From assembly GCF_000739435.1 (NCBI RefSeq), contig NZ_CP009159.1, forward strand, positions 1,302,001 through 1,366,000: a stretch of DNA of 64,000 bases, written 5' to 3'. How positions within the stretch are numbered: position 1 is the stretch's first letter; each line of letters opens with the position of its first letter. The translations under genes and the position numbers were made by a program. A model generated the notes under the pieces. That model saw only the letters and a program-made list of their open reading frames with translations, did no database searches and was not told the origin of the DNA. Of the stretch, positions 38,560 through 47,616 are shown piece by piece. The stretch is from Actinobacillus suis ATCC 33415. GTDB taxonomy: Bacteria > Pseudomonadota > Gammaproteobacteria > Enterobacterales > Pasteurellaceae.

Positions 38560-39927
38560 TTATTTGAGTTCGCCATTTTTTAAGCGGAAGAAATAATTTT
38601 TAGTTTCTTCAATAATCACTTTGCGTAATGCAATTAAAGCGATCAGATTCGGGAATGCCATTAAACCGTTTACGATATCAGCGATCGTCCAAATCGTTTT
38701 TAACTGTAAGAACGGAGCAGAAGCAATTAAGGCAATAAAGAGTAAACGATAGAATTTAATTCCTTTAGTTTTACCGTTAGTCAGGTAAACAAAGCAACGT
38801 TCACCGTAATAACACCAACCTAAAATCGTAGTAAATGCGAAGAATGCTAAACCAACAGTGACGACAACTGCGCCGAATGAACTTTCTAAACCTTGGTTAA
38901 ATGCCAAATTGGTTAATTCCGCACCTTCAGCTTCGCCCGTCCAAGCACCGGTTAATACAATCACTAAACCGGTCATGGTACACACAATAATGGTATCTAA
39001 AAAAGTACCGGTCATTGAAATTAAGCCTTGACGCACCGGCTCTTTAGTTTGTGCTGCTGCAGCTGCAATCGGTGCCGAACCTAAACCCGATTCATTCGAG
39101 AAAATACCACGTGCAACCCCTAATTGAATTGCTTGCATCACAGTAAAACCAAATGCCCCGCCCAATGCAGCTTCCGGATTAAACGCCGCATGTACGATTA
39201 ATACGATTGCATCCGGTACTTTTTCCGCATTCATAATTAATACGCTAACCGAAGCAATCACATAAGCGACTGCCATAAATGGAACTACAATTGATGCGAT
39301 TTTAGAAATACGTTTTACCCCACCTAATACGATAGAAGTTACGACTAAAGTTAAAATAATTGAGCTAAATACGACCGGCACATCAAAAGTTGATTCTAAC
39401 GAATGAGTAATACCGTTTACTTGCGGGAAAGTACCAATCCCTAATAACGCTACCAATACACCAAAGAAAGCGAATGCTTTTGCCAGCCACTTCCACTTTT
39501 TGCCCATTCCCATTTCGATATAATACATTGGGCCACCGGCAATAAAACCGTCTTTATCACGACCACGGAATTTAATCGCTAATAAGCCTTCCGCATATTT
39601 GGTCGCCATACCGAATAACGCAATCAGCCACATCCAAAATAATGCACCCGGCCCGCCTGAGTGAATAGCAGTTGCCACACCGACAATATTACCGGTACCG
39701 ATTGTTGCAGCCAGCGCAGTAGAAAGTGCCGCAAAAGCAGAGATATCACCGGCTTGACCTTGCCCTTTTTCAGGTTTGAACATATACACGAAAGCACGGC
39801 CTAATTGGCAAAATTGAATACCTTTTAGTGCAAAAGTTAAATATAGACCGACACCGGAAAGCAGGATTAAAAGCGGAGCGCCCCAAATAAGGCTATTAAT
39901 AGTGTTAAGAATATCGTCAAATGACAT
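38560..39927 (-). CDS. Sodium:alanine/glycine symporter (AgcS family)
   Basis: Inner-membrane importer of the alanine or glycine:cation symporter family. The 455-residue protein has about ten membrane segments and the family signatures AATIGTGNIVGVATAI near residue 75 and GGPGALFWMW, plus ESGLGSAPIAAAAA in the second half. I chose the ATG at 39925-39927 because GAGGAA lies upstream; the longer frame begins inside the leader. A tandem glycine riboswitch and a PurR box precede it, so glycine is the probable main substrate. Confidence 0.9.
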   Translation of the reverse strand: MSFDDILNTINSLIWGAPLLILLSGVGLYLTFALKGIQFCQLGRAFVYMFKPEKGQGQAGDISAFAALSTALAATIGTGNIVGVATAIHSGGPGALFWMWLIALFGMATKYAEGLLAIKFRGRDKDGFIAGGPMYYIEMGMGKKWKWLAKAFAFFGVLVALLGIGTFPQVNGITHSLESTFDVPVVFSSIILTLVVTSIVLGGVKRISKIASIVVPFMAVAYVIASVSVLIMNAEKVPDAIVLIVHAAFNPEAALGGAFGFTVMQAIQLGVARGIFSNESGLGSAPIAAAAAQTKEPVRQGLISMTGTFLDTIIVCTMTGLVIVLTGAWTGEAEGAELTNLAFNQGLESSFGAVVVTVGLAFFAFTTILGWCYYGERCFVYLTNGKTKGIKFYRLLFIALIASAPFLQLKTIWTIADIVNGLMAFPNLIALIALRKVIIEETKNYFFRLKNGELK

Positions 39928-39982
39928 CTGTGTAATTCCTCGTAATTGTATGTTACAAGGAAAGAAAAGTAACAATAGAGAT

Positions 39983-40022
39983 AAGCGGTAAAATCGATAA
40001 AATTTGACTAAAAATGACCGCT
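39983..40022 (-). promoter_or_regulatory. Possible expression platform between glycine riboswitch and symporter gene
   Basis: Degenerate uptake-signal arms AGCGGT (minus strand, near 40022) and ACCGCT (near 39983) can pair between the aptamers and the ribosome site. The switching mechanism is not evident; no strong T run follows. Confidence 0.35.
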
Positions 40023-40040
40023 AGTTAGGTAGGTATCACT

Positions 40041-40228
40041 TTTCTCCCCTGTCCTTTTGCCTGAGCGTTTCATGCATTCGCACTTGCGCCTTCGGCGTCC
40101 ATTTTCCATTTACATGGATTGGATCTCTCCAAGGGTTCGTCCAGTAACTGTCCTCGCTATCGCTAGCACCTGAAAGATTTTACCTCGTCGGTAGAGTTTT
40201 CACTCTTCTCCAGCTACCTTCATCCGAA
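40041..40228 (-). ncRNA. Tandem glycine riboswitch
   Basis: Read on the minus strand there are two consecutive glycine aptamers. The second, nearer the gene, has the canonical core: CTTGGAGAG, then GACGCCGAAGGCGCAA, then CTCAGGCAAAAGGACAG. The first has the diverged equivalents CTGGAGAAGAG, CTACCGACGAGGTAAAA, TTTCAGGT and GCGAGGACAG. A short linker (TTACTGGACGAACCC) joins them. It precedes the glycine/alanine symporter by about 110 bases. Confidence 0.92.
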
Positions 40229-40255
40229 CAATTCTTCGTTAAAAAGAATGGGCAG

Positions 40256-40283
40256 ATTTTAACGATTCTTTAAAAATCGTCAA
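40256..40283 (-). promoter_or_regulatory. Promoter of the riboswitch-symporter transcript
   Basis: On the minus strand TTGACG (40278-40283), 16 bases, TAAAAT (40256-40261), about 25 bases before the first aptamer. Confidence 0.65.
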
Positions 40284-40302
40284 GTAAAACCCTACAATTT
40301 TA

Positions 40303-40318
40303 ACGCAAACGTTTGCCT
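40303..40318 (-). promoter_or_regulatory. PurR operator upstream of the glycine riboswitch
   Basis: ACGCAAACGTTTGCCT matches the PurR consensus ACGCAAACGTTTGCGT at 15 of 16 positions. It lies just upstream of the -35 box of the symporter transcript. Confidence 0.7.
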
Positions 40319-40367
40319 TTTGATGATAGATTAAACAATATAAGAAAAAGCAGCCCTATACATAATA

Positions 40368-40434
40368 AACAAGCGGTCGAATTTCCCTAAAAATTTGCAA
40401 ATTGCAAAAAATTTAAGAAATTCGACCGCTTGTT
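40368..40434 (-). terminator. Apl-type uptake-signal pair after the AI-2E-family gene
   Basis: AACAAGCGGTCGAATTTC pairs exactly with GAAATTCGACCGCTTGTT across a long AT loop; a T-rich stretch follows. Confidence 0.75.
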
Positions 40435-40461
40435 ATTTTGCCAAACAGCTTAATAAAAATA

Positions 40462-41511
40462 TTAACGTTTAATTTCATCTACGTCGCCAAGTAATATCGC
40501 ATATCGGCGAGAACTTGGATTCGATTCTAAAGCAATTTTCAGCGCCATTGTGAGCGGAACAGAAAGCAACATTCCGACTGTTCCTAATAGCCATCCCCAG
40601 AAAAGCAAGGAGAGAAAGACTACCAATGTTGAAAGTCCTAACCGTTTCCCCATCATTTTCGGTTCCAAGACGTTACCAAATAACATATTGACACCGACTA
40701 TACCGGCTAATACGGCTAAGCCAACAGAAAAACCATTTAATAACAACGCTTGTAAGACAATCGGAATGCCGGCTAAAAAAGAACCGATATTCGGAATATA
40801 ATTTAATAAGAAAGCCAATACGCCCCACAATACGGCATATTGCACATTTAAAATCATTAACAAGATCCAAACAGATAGACCGGTTAAAGCACTGATCACC
40901 GTTTTAATACCTAAATAGCCAATAACACCTTCTAGGACTTGATCAATATAATATTTCTCATTAGAAAGGTCATTATCTGGACTCAACGCCAACGCTAATT
41001 TATATTTAGCCATAGGTGATTCTAACAACATAAAAATCACCACTAAAAATAAAACAAAAATATTAGATAACACGCCTGAAAAACCTAATAACAAACGGCT
41101 AACTAAATTCATCACGGCACTCGGGTCAAATTTACTGAGTATATCTTCCTGACTAATACTAATCGGTAATTGATACTCATTAACTAAAGCGAATATCGTT
41201 TGCAAACGTGCAGTAAGCAATAACTTATATTGTGGGATAGAAGCGGTAAATTCCTGAATAGCATTATTTACCATACCGGTCAAAAATAAAAAAACTAAGA
41301 CAATCACCCCTAATAACAGGCTGATGGCAATGCCTAAAGGAATACGACGTATCGTCATAAATTTAATGATAGGCGAACAAATAATCGCAATAAATAGTGA
41401 CAATAAAAATGGTACGACAATTTCTGCCGCCGATTTAATCCCCGCTAAGATGATAATAATTGCGGCAGTGGCAACTAGCGCTTTGGTTATTGATACTTGG
41501 TGTTGTTCCAT
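40462..41511 (-). CDS. AI-2E family transporter (PerM/TqsA-like)
   Basis: Inner-membrane protein of the AI-2 exporter superfamily. E. coli TqsA affects autoinducer-2 export, and other members act as ion exporters, so the substrate here is open. The 349-residue protein has eight or so membrane segments in the usual 3 + 5 layout. It contains FLLNYIPNIGSFLAGIP, the conserved NYIPxxGxxxxxxP motif, followed by GNVLEPKMMG. I chose the ATG at 41509-41511 with GGGGAA upstream. It is flanked by uptake-signal terminators on both sides and so is transcribed alone. Confidence 0.85.
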   Translation of the reverse strand: MEQHQVSITKALVATAAIIIILAGIKSAAEIVVPFLLSLFIAIICSPIIKFMTIRRIPLGIAISLLLGVIVLVFLFLTGMVNNAIQEFTASIPQYKLLLTARLQTIFALVNEYQLPISISQEDILSKFDPSAVMNLVSRLLLGFSGVLSNIFVLFLVVIFMLLESPMAKYKLALALSPDNDLSNEKYYIDQVLEGVIGYLGIKTVISALTGLSVWILLMILNVQYAVLWGVLAFLLNYIPNIGSFLAGIPIVLQALLLNGFSVGLAVLAGIVGVNMLFGNVLEPKMMGKRLGLSTLVVFLSLLFWGWLLGTVGMLLSVPLTMALKIALESNPSSRRYAILLGDVDEIKR

Positions 41512-41537
41512 AATTCCCCGAAAATGAGATAAAAAGC

Positions 41538-41590
41538 AAGCGGTCAAATTTTAACATTTTTTTACTATGAACGCTAAAATTCAACCGCTT
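41538..41590 (-). terminator. Uptake-signal pair after the cytochrome b562-like gene
   Basis: AAGCGGTCAAATTTT pairs with AAAATTCAACCGCTT (one mismatch) around a T-rich loop. Confidence 0.7.
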
Positions 41591-41599
41591 ACCATTTTG

Positions 41600-41974
41600 T
41601 TACTTATACTCTGAGTGATATTTTTGCTTCATATCATCAAGTGCTTCCAGCGTTTGTTTTGCTTGTTCTAAATTTCCTGCTTGAGCTTGTTGCTCCGCTT
41701 GCTTCGCAACATCAATCACTTGTTGCATTGCCGCTTGATAGCCAACAAAACGTTCTTGATCACCGTCCAGACTTGCCGGCATCGTCTCTTTCGCTTTTTC
41801 CGCTTGCAGTAAAAATGCAGCAACAGAAGTTTGGAATTGTTCCGTGGTTTCAGCATCTTGCAATATATTTAACTGTTTTTTCATTTGGAACATTTCCATC
41901 ATAACCCCTTTTGAAAAAGCCATACTCGAAAATGTCAAAAATGTCGCTACAACTAGCCATTTAAATTTTTTCAT
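41600..41974 (-). CDS. cybC: Cytochrome b562-like periplasmic protein
   Basis: Small periplasmic four-helix-bundle protein. The 124-residue precursor has a signal peptide ending near AFS|KG. The mature part shows an early methionine-rich helix (MMEMFQMKKQLNIL), and the last helix ends KQKYHSEYK, matching the E. coli cytochrome b562 ending with its heme-ligand histidine; a methionine in the first helix can supply the other ligand. The electron-transfer partner is unknown. I chose the ATG at 41972-41974, with GGGAAAA upstream, over one six codons earlier. Heme binding is inferred from the retained ligands. Confidence 0.72.
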   Translation of the reverse strand: MKKFKWLVVATFLTFSSMAFSKGVMMEMFQMKKQLNILQDAETTEQFQTSVAAFLLQAEKAKETMPASLDGDQERFVGYQAAMQQVIDVAKQAEQQAQAGNLEQAKQTLEALDDMKQKYHSEYK

Positions 41975-42129
41975 AATTTTCCCACATTTCAACGAAATGA
42001 ATTAAGCACAAAAAGTCGCATCCTAATCTATCTATTGCTTGCTAGAAAGCGATATTTCTTGGAAAATAGACACTTTTACGCCTTCCACTTGTGGAGGGTA
42101 CTGACTTGTTATCAGAAGAGAATAAACCT

Positions 42130-43527
42130 ATGTCCGAATTAAAATACCCTAAACCCGAATTACTTTCGCCTGCCGGCACCTTAAAAAATATGCGTTACGC
42201 TTTTGCTTATGGCGCAGATGCCGTTTATGCAGGCCAACCGCGTTATAGCTTACGTGTACGTAACAATGAATTTAACCACGCTAACTTACAAATCGCGATT
42301 GATGAAGCGCATAGCTTAGGTAAAAAGTTCTATGTGGTGGTGAATATTGCGCCGCACAACTCAAAGCTAAAAACCTTTATCAAAGATTTAAAAGTTGTGG
42401 TGGATATGAAACCGGATGCACTGATTATGTCCGATCCCGGTTTAATTATGTTAGTGCGTGAAAACTTCCCGGAAATCGATATTCACCTTTCGGTACAAGC
42501 GAATGCGGTAAACTGGGCAACGGTAAAATTCTGGAAACAAATGGGACTTACTCGAGTAATTCTTTCACGTGAATTATCATTGGAAGAAATCGAAGAAATC
42601 CGCCAACAAGTACCAGACATCGAGCTTGAAATCTTCGTACACGGCGCACTTTGTATGGCATATTCAGGTCGTTGCCTATTGTCCGGTTATATCAATAAAC
42701 GTGACCCGAACCAAGGTACTTGTACCAACGCTTGCCGTTGGGAATACAAAATGGAAGAAGGTACGACAGATGACGTTGGTAATATTGTGCCACAATCTGC
42801 CGTTCAACGTTACGAGCCGGAGATCGAAGTGAAAAATATTGCGCCGACATTAGGTGAAGGCTCACATACCGATAAAGTATTCTTATACACTGAGCCAAAT
42901 CGCCCAGACGAACAAATGACTGCATTTGAAGATGAACACGGCACTTACTTTATGAACTCAAAAGACTTACGTGCCGTACAACACGTAGAAAGATTAACCC
43001 AAATGGGCGTTCACTCACTCAAAATTGAGGGACGTACTAAGTCGTTCTACTATTGTGCGCGTACCGCTCAAGTTTATCGTAAAGCAATTGACGATGCTGC
43101 GGCAGGTAAACCGTTCGATGAATCATTAATGGACACCTTAGAATCACTCGCACATCGTGGTTATACCGAAGGTTTCTTACGCCGTCATACGCACGATGAA
43201 TACCAAAACTATGAATACGGCTACTCAATTTCGGAACGCCAACAATTTGTGGGTGAATTCACCGGTAAACGTAACGCTGAAGGTATGGCGGAAGTAGCGG
43301 TAAAAAATAAATTCCTCGTGGGGGATTCGGTAGAAATGATGACCCCGAAAGGTAATATCGTGTTTAAAATCGAGCGTATGCTAAACCGCAAAAATGAACA
43401 AGTGGAAGCGGGGCTTGGTGACGGACATTTTGTCTTTTTAGATGTACCGGTGAATATTGAACTAGATTATGCACTTTTAATGCGTAATCTTATAGATTCT
43501 AATACAAGAAATCCGCACAAAGCGTGA
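42130..43527 (+). CDS. trhP: tRNA hydroxylation protein TrhP (U32 peptidase family, YegQ)
   Basis: Member of the U32 family required for prephenate-dependent 5-hydroxyuridine formation at tRNA wobble positions. The 465-residue protein starts KPELLSPAGTLKNMRYAFAYGADAVY and has the family motif EIFVHGALCMAYSGRCLLS, with further cysteines in CTNACRW that may hold a cluster. I chose the ATG at 42130; the frame also opens at a GTG at 42091 that overlaps a CCTTCCAC/GTGGAGGG hairpin. Prephenate, its substrate, comes from the aromatic pathway, to which aroG and tyrA in this window belong. The nearest terminator is 120 bases downstream. Confidence 0.9.
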   Translation: MSELKYPKPELLSPAGTLKNMRYAFAYGADAVYAGQPRYSLRVRNNEFNHANLQIAIDEAHSLGKKFYVVVNIAPHNSKLKTFIKDLKVVVDMKPDALIMSDPGLIMLVRENFPEIDIHLSVQANAVNWATVKFWKQMGLTRVILSRELSLEEIEEIRQQVPDIELEIFVHGALCMAYSGRCLLSGYINKRDPNQGTCTNACRWEYKMEEGTTDDVGNIVPQSAVQRYEPEIEVKNIAPTLGEGSHTDKVFLYTEPNRPDEQMTAFEDEHGTYFMNSKDLRAVQHVERLTQMGVHSLKIEGRTKSFYYCARTAQVYRKAIDDAAAGKPFDESLMDTLESLAHRGYTEGFLRRHTHDEYQNYEYGYSISERQQFVGEFTGKRNAEGMAEVAVKNKFLVGDSVEMMTPKGNIVFKIERMLNRKNEQVEAGLGDGHFVFLDVPVNIELDYALLMRNLIDSNTRNPHKA

Positions 43528-43575
43528 TCAATCTCACAAATTTAGCAATATATTGTAAAGATTGAAAATTTATTA

Positions 43576-43675
43576 TTGCAGTTATGAATTAAATTCATAT
43601 AATTAAGATTCAATACTCATAGAAGTATGACTCCATAATAAGTTTTACCCCTCTGGAATGAGGGGTTTTTTTATG
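43576..43675 (+). ncRNA. Candidate small RNA between trhP and waaL
   Basis: A promoter-like TTGCAG (43576-43581), 16 bases, and perfect TATAAT (43598-43603) is followed about 45 bases later by a strong terminator (ACCCCT/AGGGGT, then seven T, 43647-43672). The predicted transcript of roughly 65 bases starts near 43610 and has a small ATACT/AGTAT hairpin but no open reading frame. waaL has its own TATAAT near 43731. It could instead be the trhP 3' end. Confidence 0.45.
43647..43672 (+). terminator. Terminator upstream of waaL
   Basis: ACCCCT and AGGGGT with loop CTGGAATG, then seven T. Confidence 0.87.
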
Positions 43676-43767
43676 CTTATTAGAAATTTACACGATTAAA
43701 TCGTCTTTCCTTTCTTTCTCGATTTTTAAGTATAATATTTCGTTAAAATTTTTTATGTGGGACTCTT

Positions 43768-45015
43768 ATGCTAGCGCAAATTAAAAATAATAAAAGCCAA
43801 ATCTATTCGGGACTAATTGCTCTGTTCTTTATTTTAATACTTCAATTTAAACTTAGTTACAGTCTTATCCCTATCTTATTAGCATTATCTGGGATCGCAT
43901 TACTGATACCACACATAAAAAATAAATCCTATCATTTAGCCAAATCCGATAAATGGCTAATTATCACTTTCGTCTGTTATTTTTTACTCTTCGTCGTATC
44001 ACTTATTGTGCATAAAGGAAAAGGCAGCGAATTAGATCTTGCTACTCGAGCGTTATTAGCCTTACCTATTTTAACGATATTTTATAAACATCAGCTCAAA
44101 CAGCTATGGATTGTGTATGCGATCTTAATTTCAGGGATTGGTACCGGTATTACCAGTATGATTCAAGTATTTGGATTTGATTTTATCAGACCATTTCCCA
44201 AAGTTATGCATATTCAAGCCGGTGATATCGCAATGTCATTAGCGATGTTCTCATTTTGTACACTATTTTATTTTTATACACAAAAACAGCGTCTTGCCAT
44301 GTATTTCAGCTTAATTGCTGCATTATTTGCGATTATTGCTAGCTTTCTCACGACCGCTCGAGGAGCATGGATTGGCGTACCGTTTGTACTGTTCATTATC
44401 TTTTGGCTGAACCGTAAATCACTATCAAAATGGCTTATCTCAGGTGTATTATTCATTACACTTGCCGGCGGCATTTTTACTAGTGAAACAATTCATAAAC
44501 GTTACCTTGATGCACAAAGCGATATTACTGCTTATGTTAATGGTTCAAATAAAAGTACCTCGGTTGGCGCGCGTTTCGATATGTGGAAAAGCGCCGTTAT
44601 CGGTATTCAGGAAAAACCTATATTCGGCTGGGGACTCCAAGGTGTGAAAGAAATGCGCAAACAGCATTTTTCGGAAGGAAAGATCTCTGAATATGCTGCA
44701 AGTTTTGGTCATGCGCATAATCAATATCTACATGATGCTTCAACTAGAGGTATTGTTGGACTTATCGCATTGCTTGCGACATTATTCGTACCGCTAGTCC
44801 TATTCTGGAACGGATTAAAACAATCGGAATCCAATTCCCTTGCACATTTATGGGGCGTGTTGGGGATTACCCATATTTTATTGATGATGGGTTATTTTCT
44901 AACCCAAGCTTTTTTATCACATAACTCCGGTGCTATGTTTTATTTTATTACAACCGTGATTTTTTTAGGCTTGCAAAAAAATGCGCTAAATAGACCGCTT
45001 ATGGAGACCAAATAG
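43768..45015 (+). CDS. waaL: O-antigen ligase family protein WaaL
   Basis: Inner-membrane enzyme that joins polymerised O-antigen from its lipid carrier to lipid A-core. The 415-residue protein has ten to twelve membrane segments and a large periplasmic loop (about 240-330) holding SVGARFDMWKSA and HAHNQYLHDASTRG. That second motif is the Wzy_C/WaaL region with the conserved histidine. Some Wzy polymerases share this fold; the location directly before waaA favours WaaL. A TATAAT near 43731 lies upstream. Its stop codon overlaps the GTG start of waaA. Confidence 0.82.
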   Translation: MLAQIKNNKSQIYSGLIALFFILILQFKLSYSLIPILLALSGIALLIPHIKNKSYHLAKSDKWLIITFVCYFLLFVVSLIVHKGKGSELDLATRALLALPILTIFYKHQLKQLWIVYAILISGIGTGITSMIQVFGFDFIRPFPKVMHIQAGDIAMSLAMFSFCTLFYFYTQKQRLAMYFSLIAALFAIIASFLTTARGAWIGVPFVLFIIFWLNRKSLSKWLISGVLFITLAGGIFTSETIHKRYLDAQSDITAYVNGSNKSTSVGARFDMWKSAVIGIQEKPIFGWGLQGVKEMRKQHFSEGKISEYAASFGHAHNQYLHDASTRGIVGLIALLATLFVPLVLFWNGLKQSESNSLAHLWGVLGITHILLMMGYFLTQAFLSHNSGAMFYFITTVIFLGLQKNALNRPLMETK

Positions 45016-46295
45016 TGCTACGTTTTTTTTATACGATTTTAAGCTACATCATTCAACCATTGATTTTATTAATGATGTGGAATCGTGGGCGTAAACAACC
45101 GGCCTATCGCCGCCGCTTATTGGAACGTTATAGCTACTATAATAACGATAAGCAGCCGCATGAAAATGGCATAATCGTACATGCTGCATCGGTTGGAGAA
45201 GTGATTGCCGCCACCCCCTTAATTAAGGCAATTCAAGGTAAATATCCTACGCTACCGATCACCGTCACGACTGTAACGCCTACTGGTTCGGCTCGTGTTC
45301 GTGCAGCTTTTGGTAATAGCGTAACACACTTTTATTTGCCTTATGATCTGCCCGATGCGATGGCCCGTTTTTTGGATTTTATAAAACCAAAGTTGATTAT
45401 TGTAATTGAAACCGAATTATGGCCGAATTTAATTCATCAATCGCATAAAAGAGGCATTTCATTCGTGATTGCCAATGCACGCCTTTCGCCTCGTTCAGCG
45501 AAAAGATACGGTTGGATAAAATCCGGTTTAACAAATATGTTAAATGAAATCGATTTAATTATGGCGCAAGATGCGGTAAGTGCAGAGCGCTATCTGGATC
45601 TCGGATTCCACGATAAGCACCTCATTAATACCGGAAATTTAAAATTTGATTTAGAAATAACCGATGAATTGCGTAATAAAGTCGAGCTGACTAAGCAGGA
45701 ACTCGAGTTAAATCAACGTCCAGTTTGGATTGCCGGAAGTACTCACGAAGGCGAAGAAAAAATGTTGCTTGATGCACATAAGCAACTATTAATGCGTTGG
45801 CCTGACTTAGTATTAATTTTGGTTCCTCGCCATCCGGAACGTTTTGACAGTGTCGAAGATTTACTGATTAAATCTGAACTAAATTACACCAAGCGCACTG
45901 ATAAATTACCTTTAAAAGCAAACACTCAGGTGTTATTAGGTGATACTATGGGTGAAATGATGACGCTTTACGGCTTAGCTCAAATTGCTTTTGTCGGAGG
46001 AAGTTTGGTTAAGCACGGTGGGCACAATCCATTGGAGCCGATAGCCTTTGAACTTCCGGTTATATCTGGTGTACATACATTTAATTTTCCTGAAATTTTC
46101 TCAAAATTACGCTATGTAAAAGGTGTTGTTGAAGTAAAAAGCAGTGAAAATGATCTTGCACAAGCGGTCAATTTTTTACTCGAGCATCCAAATGCTTGCC
46201 AAGCGATTAGCCAAGCAGGCTTTAGCGTGTTACAAGAAAATCAAGGGGCATTAAAGCGTCATATGCAACTACTTGCACCTTATTTAGAGAAATAA
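45015..46295 (+). CDS. waaA: Kdo transferase WaaA
   Basis: Inner-membrane glycosyltransferase that adds Kdo to lipid IVA. Pasteurellaceae enzymes generally add one Kdo, which is then phosphorylated. The 426-residue protein has the family start [18 protein letters not shown] (signal-anchor), the N-terminal motif [15 protein letters not shown] with the catalytic glutamate, AGSTHEGEE and [15 protein letters not shown]. The start is GTG, overlapping the waaL stop by one base (TAGTG), so translation is coupled. An Apl-type uptake signal lies at 46160-46168. coaD follows after one base. Confidence 0.94.
   Translation: MLRFFYTILSYIIQPLILLMMWNRGRKQPAYRRRLLERYSYYNNDKQPHENGIIVHAASVGEVIAATPLIKAIQGKYPTLPITVTTVTPTGSARVRAAFGNSVTHFYLPYDLPDAMARFLDFIKPKLIIVIETELWPNLIHQSHKRGISFVIANARLSPRSAKRYGWIKSGLTNMLNEIDLIMAQDAVSAERYLDLGFHDKHLINTGNLKFDLEITDELRNKVELTKQELELNQRPVWIAGSTHEGEEKMLLDAHKQLLMRWPDLVLILVPRHPERFDSVEDLLIKSELNYTKRTDKLPLKANTQVLLGDTMGEMMTLYGLAQIAFVGGSLVKHGGHNPLEPIAFELPVISGVHTFNFPEIFSKLRYVKGVVEVKSSENDLAQAVNFLLEHPNACQAISQAGFSVLQENQGALKRHMQLLAPYLEK
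46160..46168 (+). repeat. Apl-type uptake signal in waaA
   Basis: ACAAGCGGT followed by CAATTTTTT. Confidence 0.75.
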
Positions 46296-46296
46296 T

Positions 46297-46773
46297 ATGA
46301 GTTATACCGTTATCTATGCCGGCACATTTGATCCAATTACCAATGGGCATTTAGATATTATTGAACGTGCAGCAAAATTATTTGGTCGTGTGATTGTCGC
46401 TGTGGCTAAGAATCCCAGTAAGCAGCCACTCTTCTCACTAGAAGAGCGAACCTTATTAGTGCAACAAAGTTGTGCACATCTTAACAATGTACAAGCGGTC
46501 GGATTTAGCGGATTACTTGCAGATTTTGCTGTACAACATCAGGCAAAAGCATTAGTTCGAGGTATACGTGGAAGCGATGACATTGAATACGAAATTCAAT
46601 TAGCACAGTTGAATGAAAAACTGGAAGAAGGTTTAGAAACGATTTTTCTTCCGCCAGCCGTACAATGGCGTTATCTCTCTTCGACTATGGTACGAGAAAT
46701 TTATCGTCACCAAGGTGATGTCGCACAATTTGTACCGCCATTCGTGCTAAACGCGTTAAAAGAGAAGGAATAA
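46297..46773 (+). CDS. coaD: Phosphopantetheine adenylyltransferase CoaD
   Basis: Penultimate enzyme of coenzyme A synthesis. The 158-residue protein has the nucleotidyltransferase motif [28 protein letters not shown] and the ISSTMVRE-like LSSTMVREI near the end. It follows waaA by one base, the same pair as in E. coli. An uptake signal ACAAGCGGT lies at 46491-46499. orn begins two bases after its stop. Confidence 0.96.
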   Translation: MSYTVIYAGTFDPITNGHLDIIERAAKLFGRVIVAVAKNPSKQPLFSLEERTLLVQQSCAHLNNVQAVGFSGLLADFAVQHQAKALVRGIRGSDDIEYEIQLAQLNEKLEEGLETIFLPPAVQWRYLSSTMVREIYRHQGDVAQFVPPFVLNALKEKE

Positions 46774-46775
46774 AT

Positions 46776-47327
46776 ATGAGTAAACTAGACAGTCAAAATC
46801 TGATTTGGATTGACTTAGAAATGACCGGTTTAGATCCGGAAAAAGAACGTATTATTGAAATTGCAACAATTGTAACGGATAAAGATTTAAATATTTTAGC
46901 CGAAGGCCCCGTGTTAACCGTTCACCAATCGGATGAACTGCTTAATAAAATGAGTGATTGGTGCATTAAAACGCATACGGAAAACGGCTTAATCGAACGA
47001 GTCAAACAGAGTAAGTTAACCGAACGCGCTGCAGAGCTACAAACGCTCGATTTCTTAAAACGATGGGTACCGAAAGGTGCTTCACCGATTTGTGGAAATA
47101 GTGTGCCGCAAGATAAACGCTTCTTATATAAATATATGCCGGATCTTGCCGACTATTTTCACTATCGTCACTTAGATGTCAGTACCCTAAAAGAGCTCGC
47201 TCGCCGTTGGAAACCGGAAATACTTGACCAGTTTACCAAAAAAAATACCCATTTAGCTTTAGACGATATTCGAGAATCTATCGAAGAATTAAAATTTTAT
47301 CGTACACATTTCATCAAATTAGATTAG
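46776..47327 (+). CDS. orn: Oligoribonuclease
   Basis: DEDDh 3'-5' exoribonuclease that degrades two- to five-base RNA, including pGpG from cyclic-di-GMP breakdown. The 183-residue protein has [11 protein letters not shown] (first D and E), [11 protein letters not shown], and the final [11 protein letters not shown] with the catalytic histidine and aspartate. GAAGGAATAA supplies the ribosome site. It ends the waaL-waaA-coaD-orn run. Confidence 0.96.
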   Translation: MSKLDSQNLIWIDLEMTGLDPEKERIIEIATIVTDKDLNILAEGPVLTVHQSDELLNKMSDWCIKTHTENGLIERVKQSKLTERAAELQTLDFLKRWVPKGASPICGNSVPQDKRFLYKYMPDLADYFHYRHLDVSTLKELARRWKPEILDQFTKKNTHLALDDIRESIEELKFYRTHFIKLD

Positions 47328-47365
47328 AATACGCTCTTTTTTCACTAAAATTGAAAAATTGGCTT

Positions 47366-47399
47366 GCAAGTTTATATTTTTTAACCGATATAAACTTGC
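47366..47399. repeat. Perfect inverted repeat between orn and tRNA-Gly
   Basis: GCAAGTTTATAT (47366-47377) and ATATAAACTTGC (47388-47399) pair over 12 bases. The right arm overlaps the -35 box of the tRNA promoter. It can serve as the orn terminator, an operator, or both. Confidence 0.55.
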
Positions 47400-47423
47400 G
47401 TTCTAAAAAGAAATTCGTATAAT
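47396..47423 (+). promoter_or_regulatory. Promoter of tRNA-Gly
   Basis: TTGCGT (47396-47401), 16 bases, TATAAT (47418-47423), 35 bases before the tRNA. Confidence 0.75.
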
Positions 47424-47457
47424 CCTAGGCGTTTTGCTAGTCGACAAAATGCCTTAT

Positions 47458-47533
<76 letters not shown>

Positions 47534-47616
47534 TTTTCTCTCCGAATTTTCTTCCAAATTTTTCAATTTTTATTTCTTAATTAACATTATTAGTCTTGTA
47601 AGTACTCATTACGGAA

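Noticed and set aside
42091..42129. GTG start 13 codons upstream for trhP
   Set aside because: It lies inside a hairpin and gives an N-terminal extension outside the family pattern; the ATG at 42130 fits better, although the extension cannot be fully excluded.
43604..43767. Attenuator controlling waaL
   Set aside because: No leader peptide or alternative pairing was found, and a separate TATAAT lies between the terminator and waaL.
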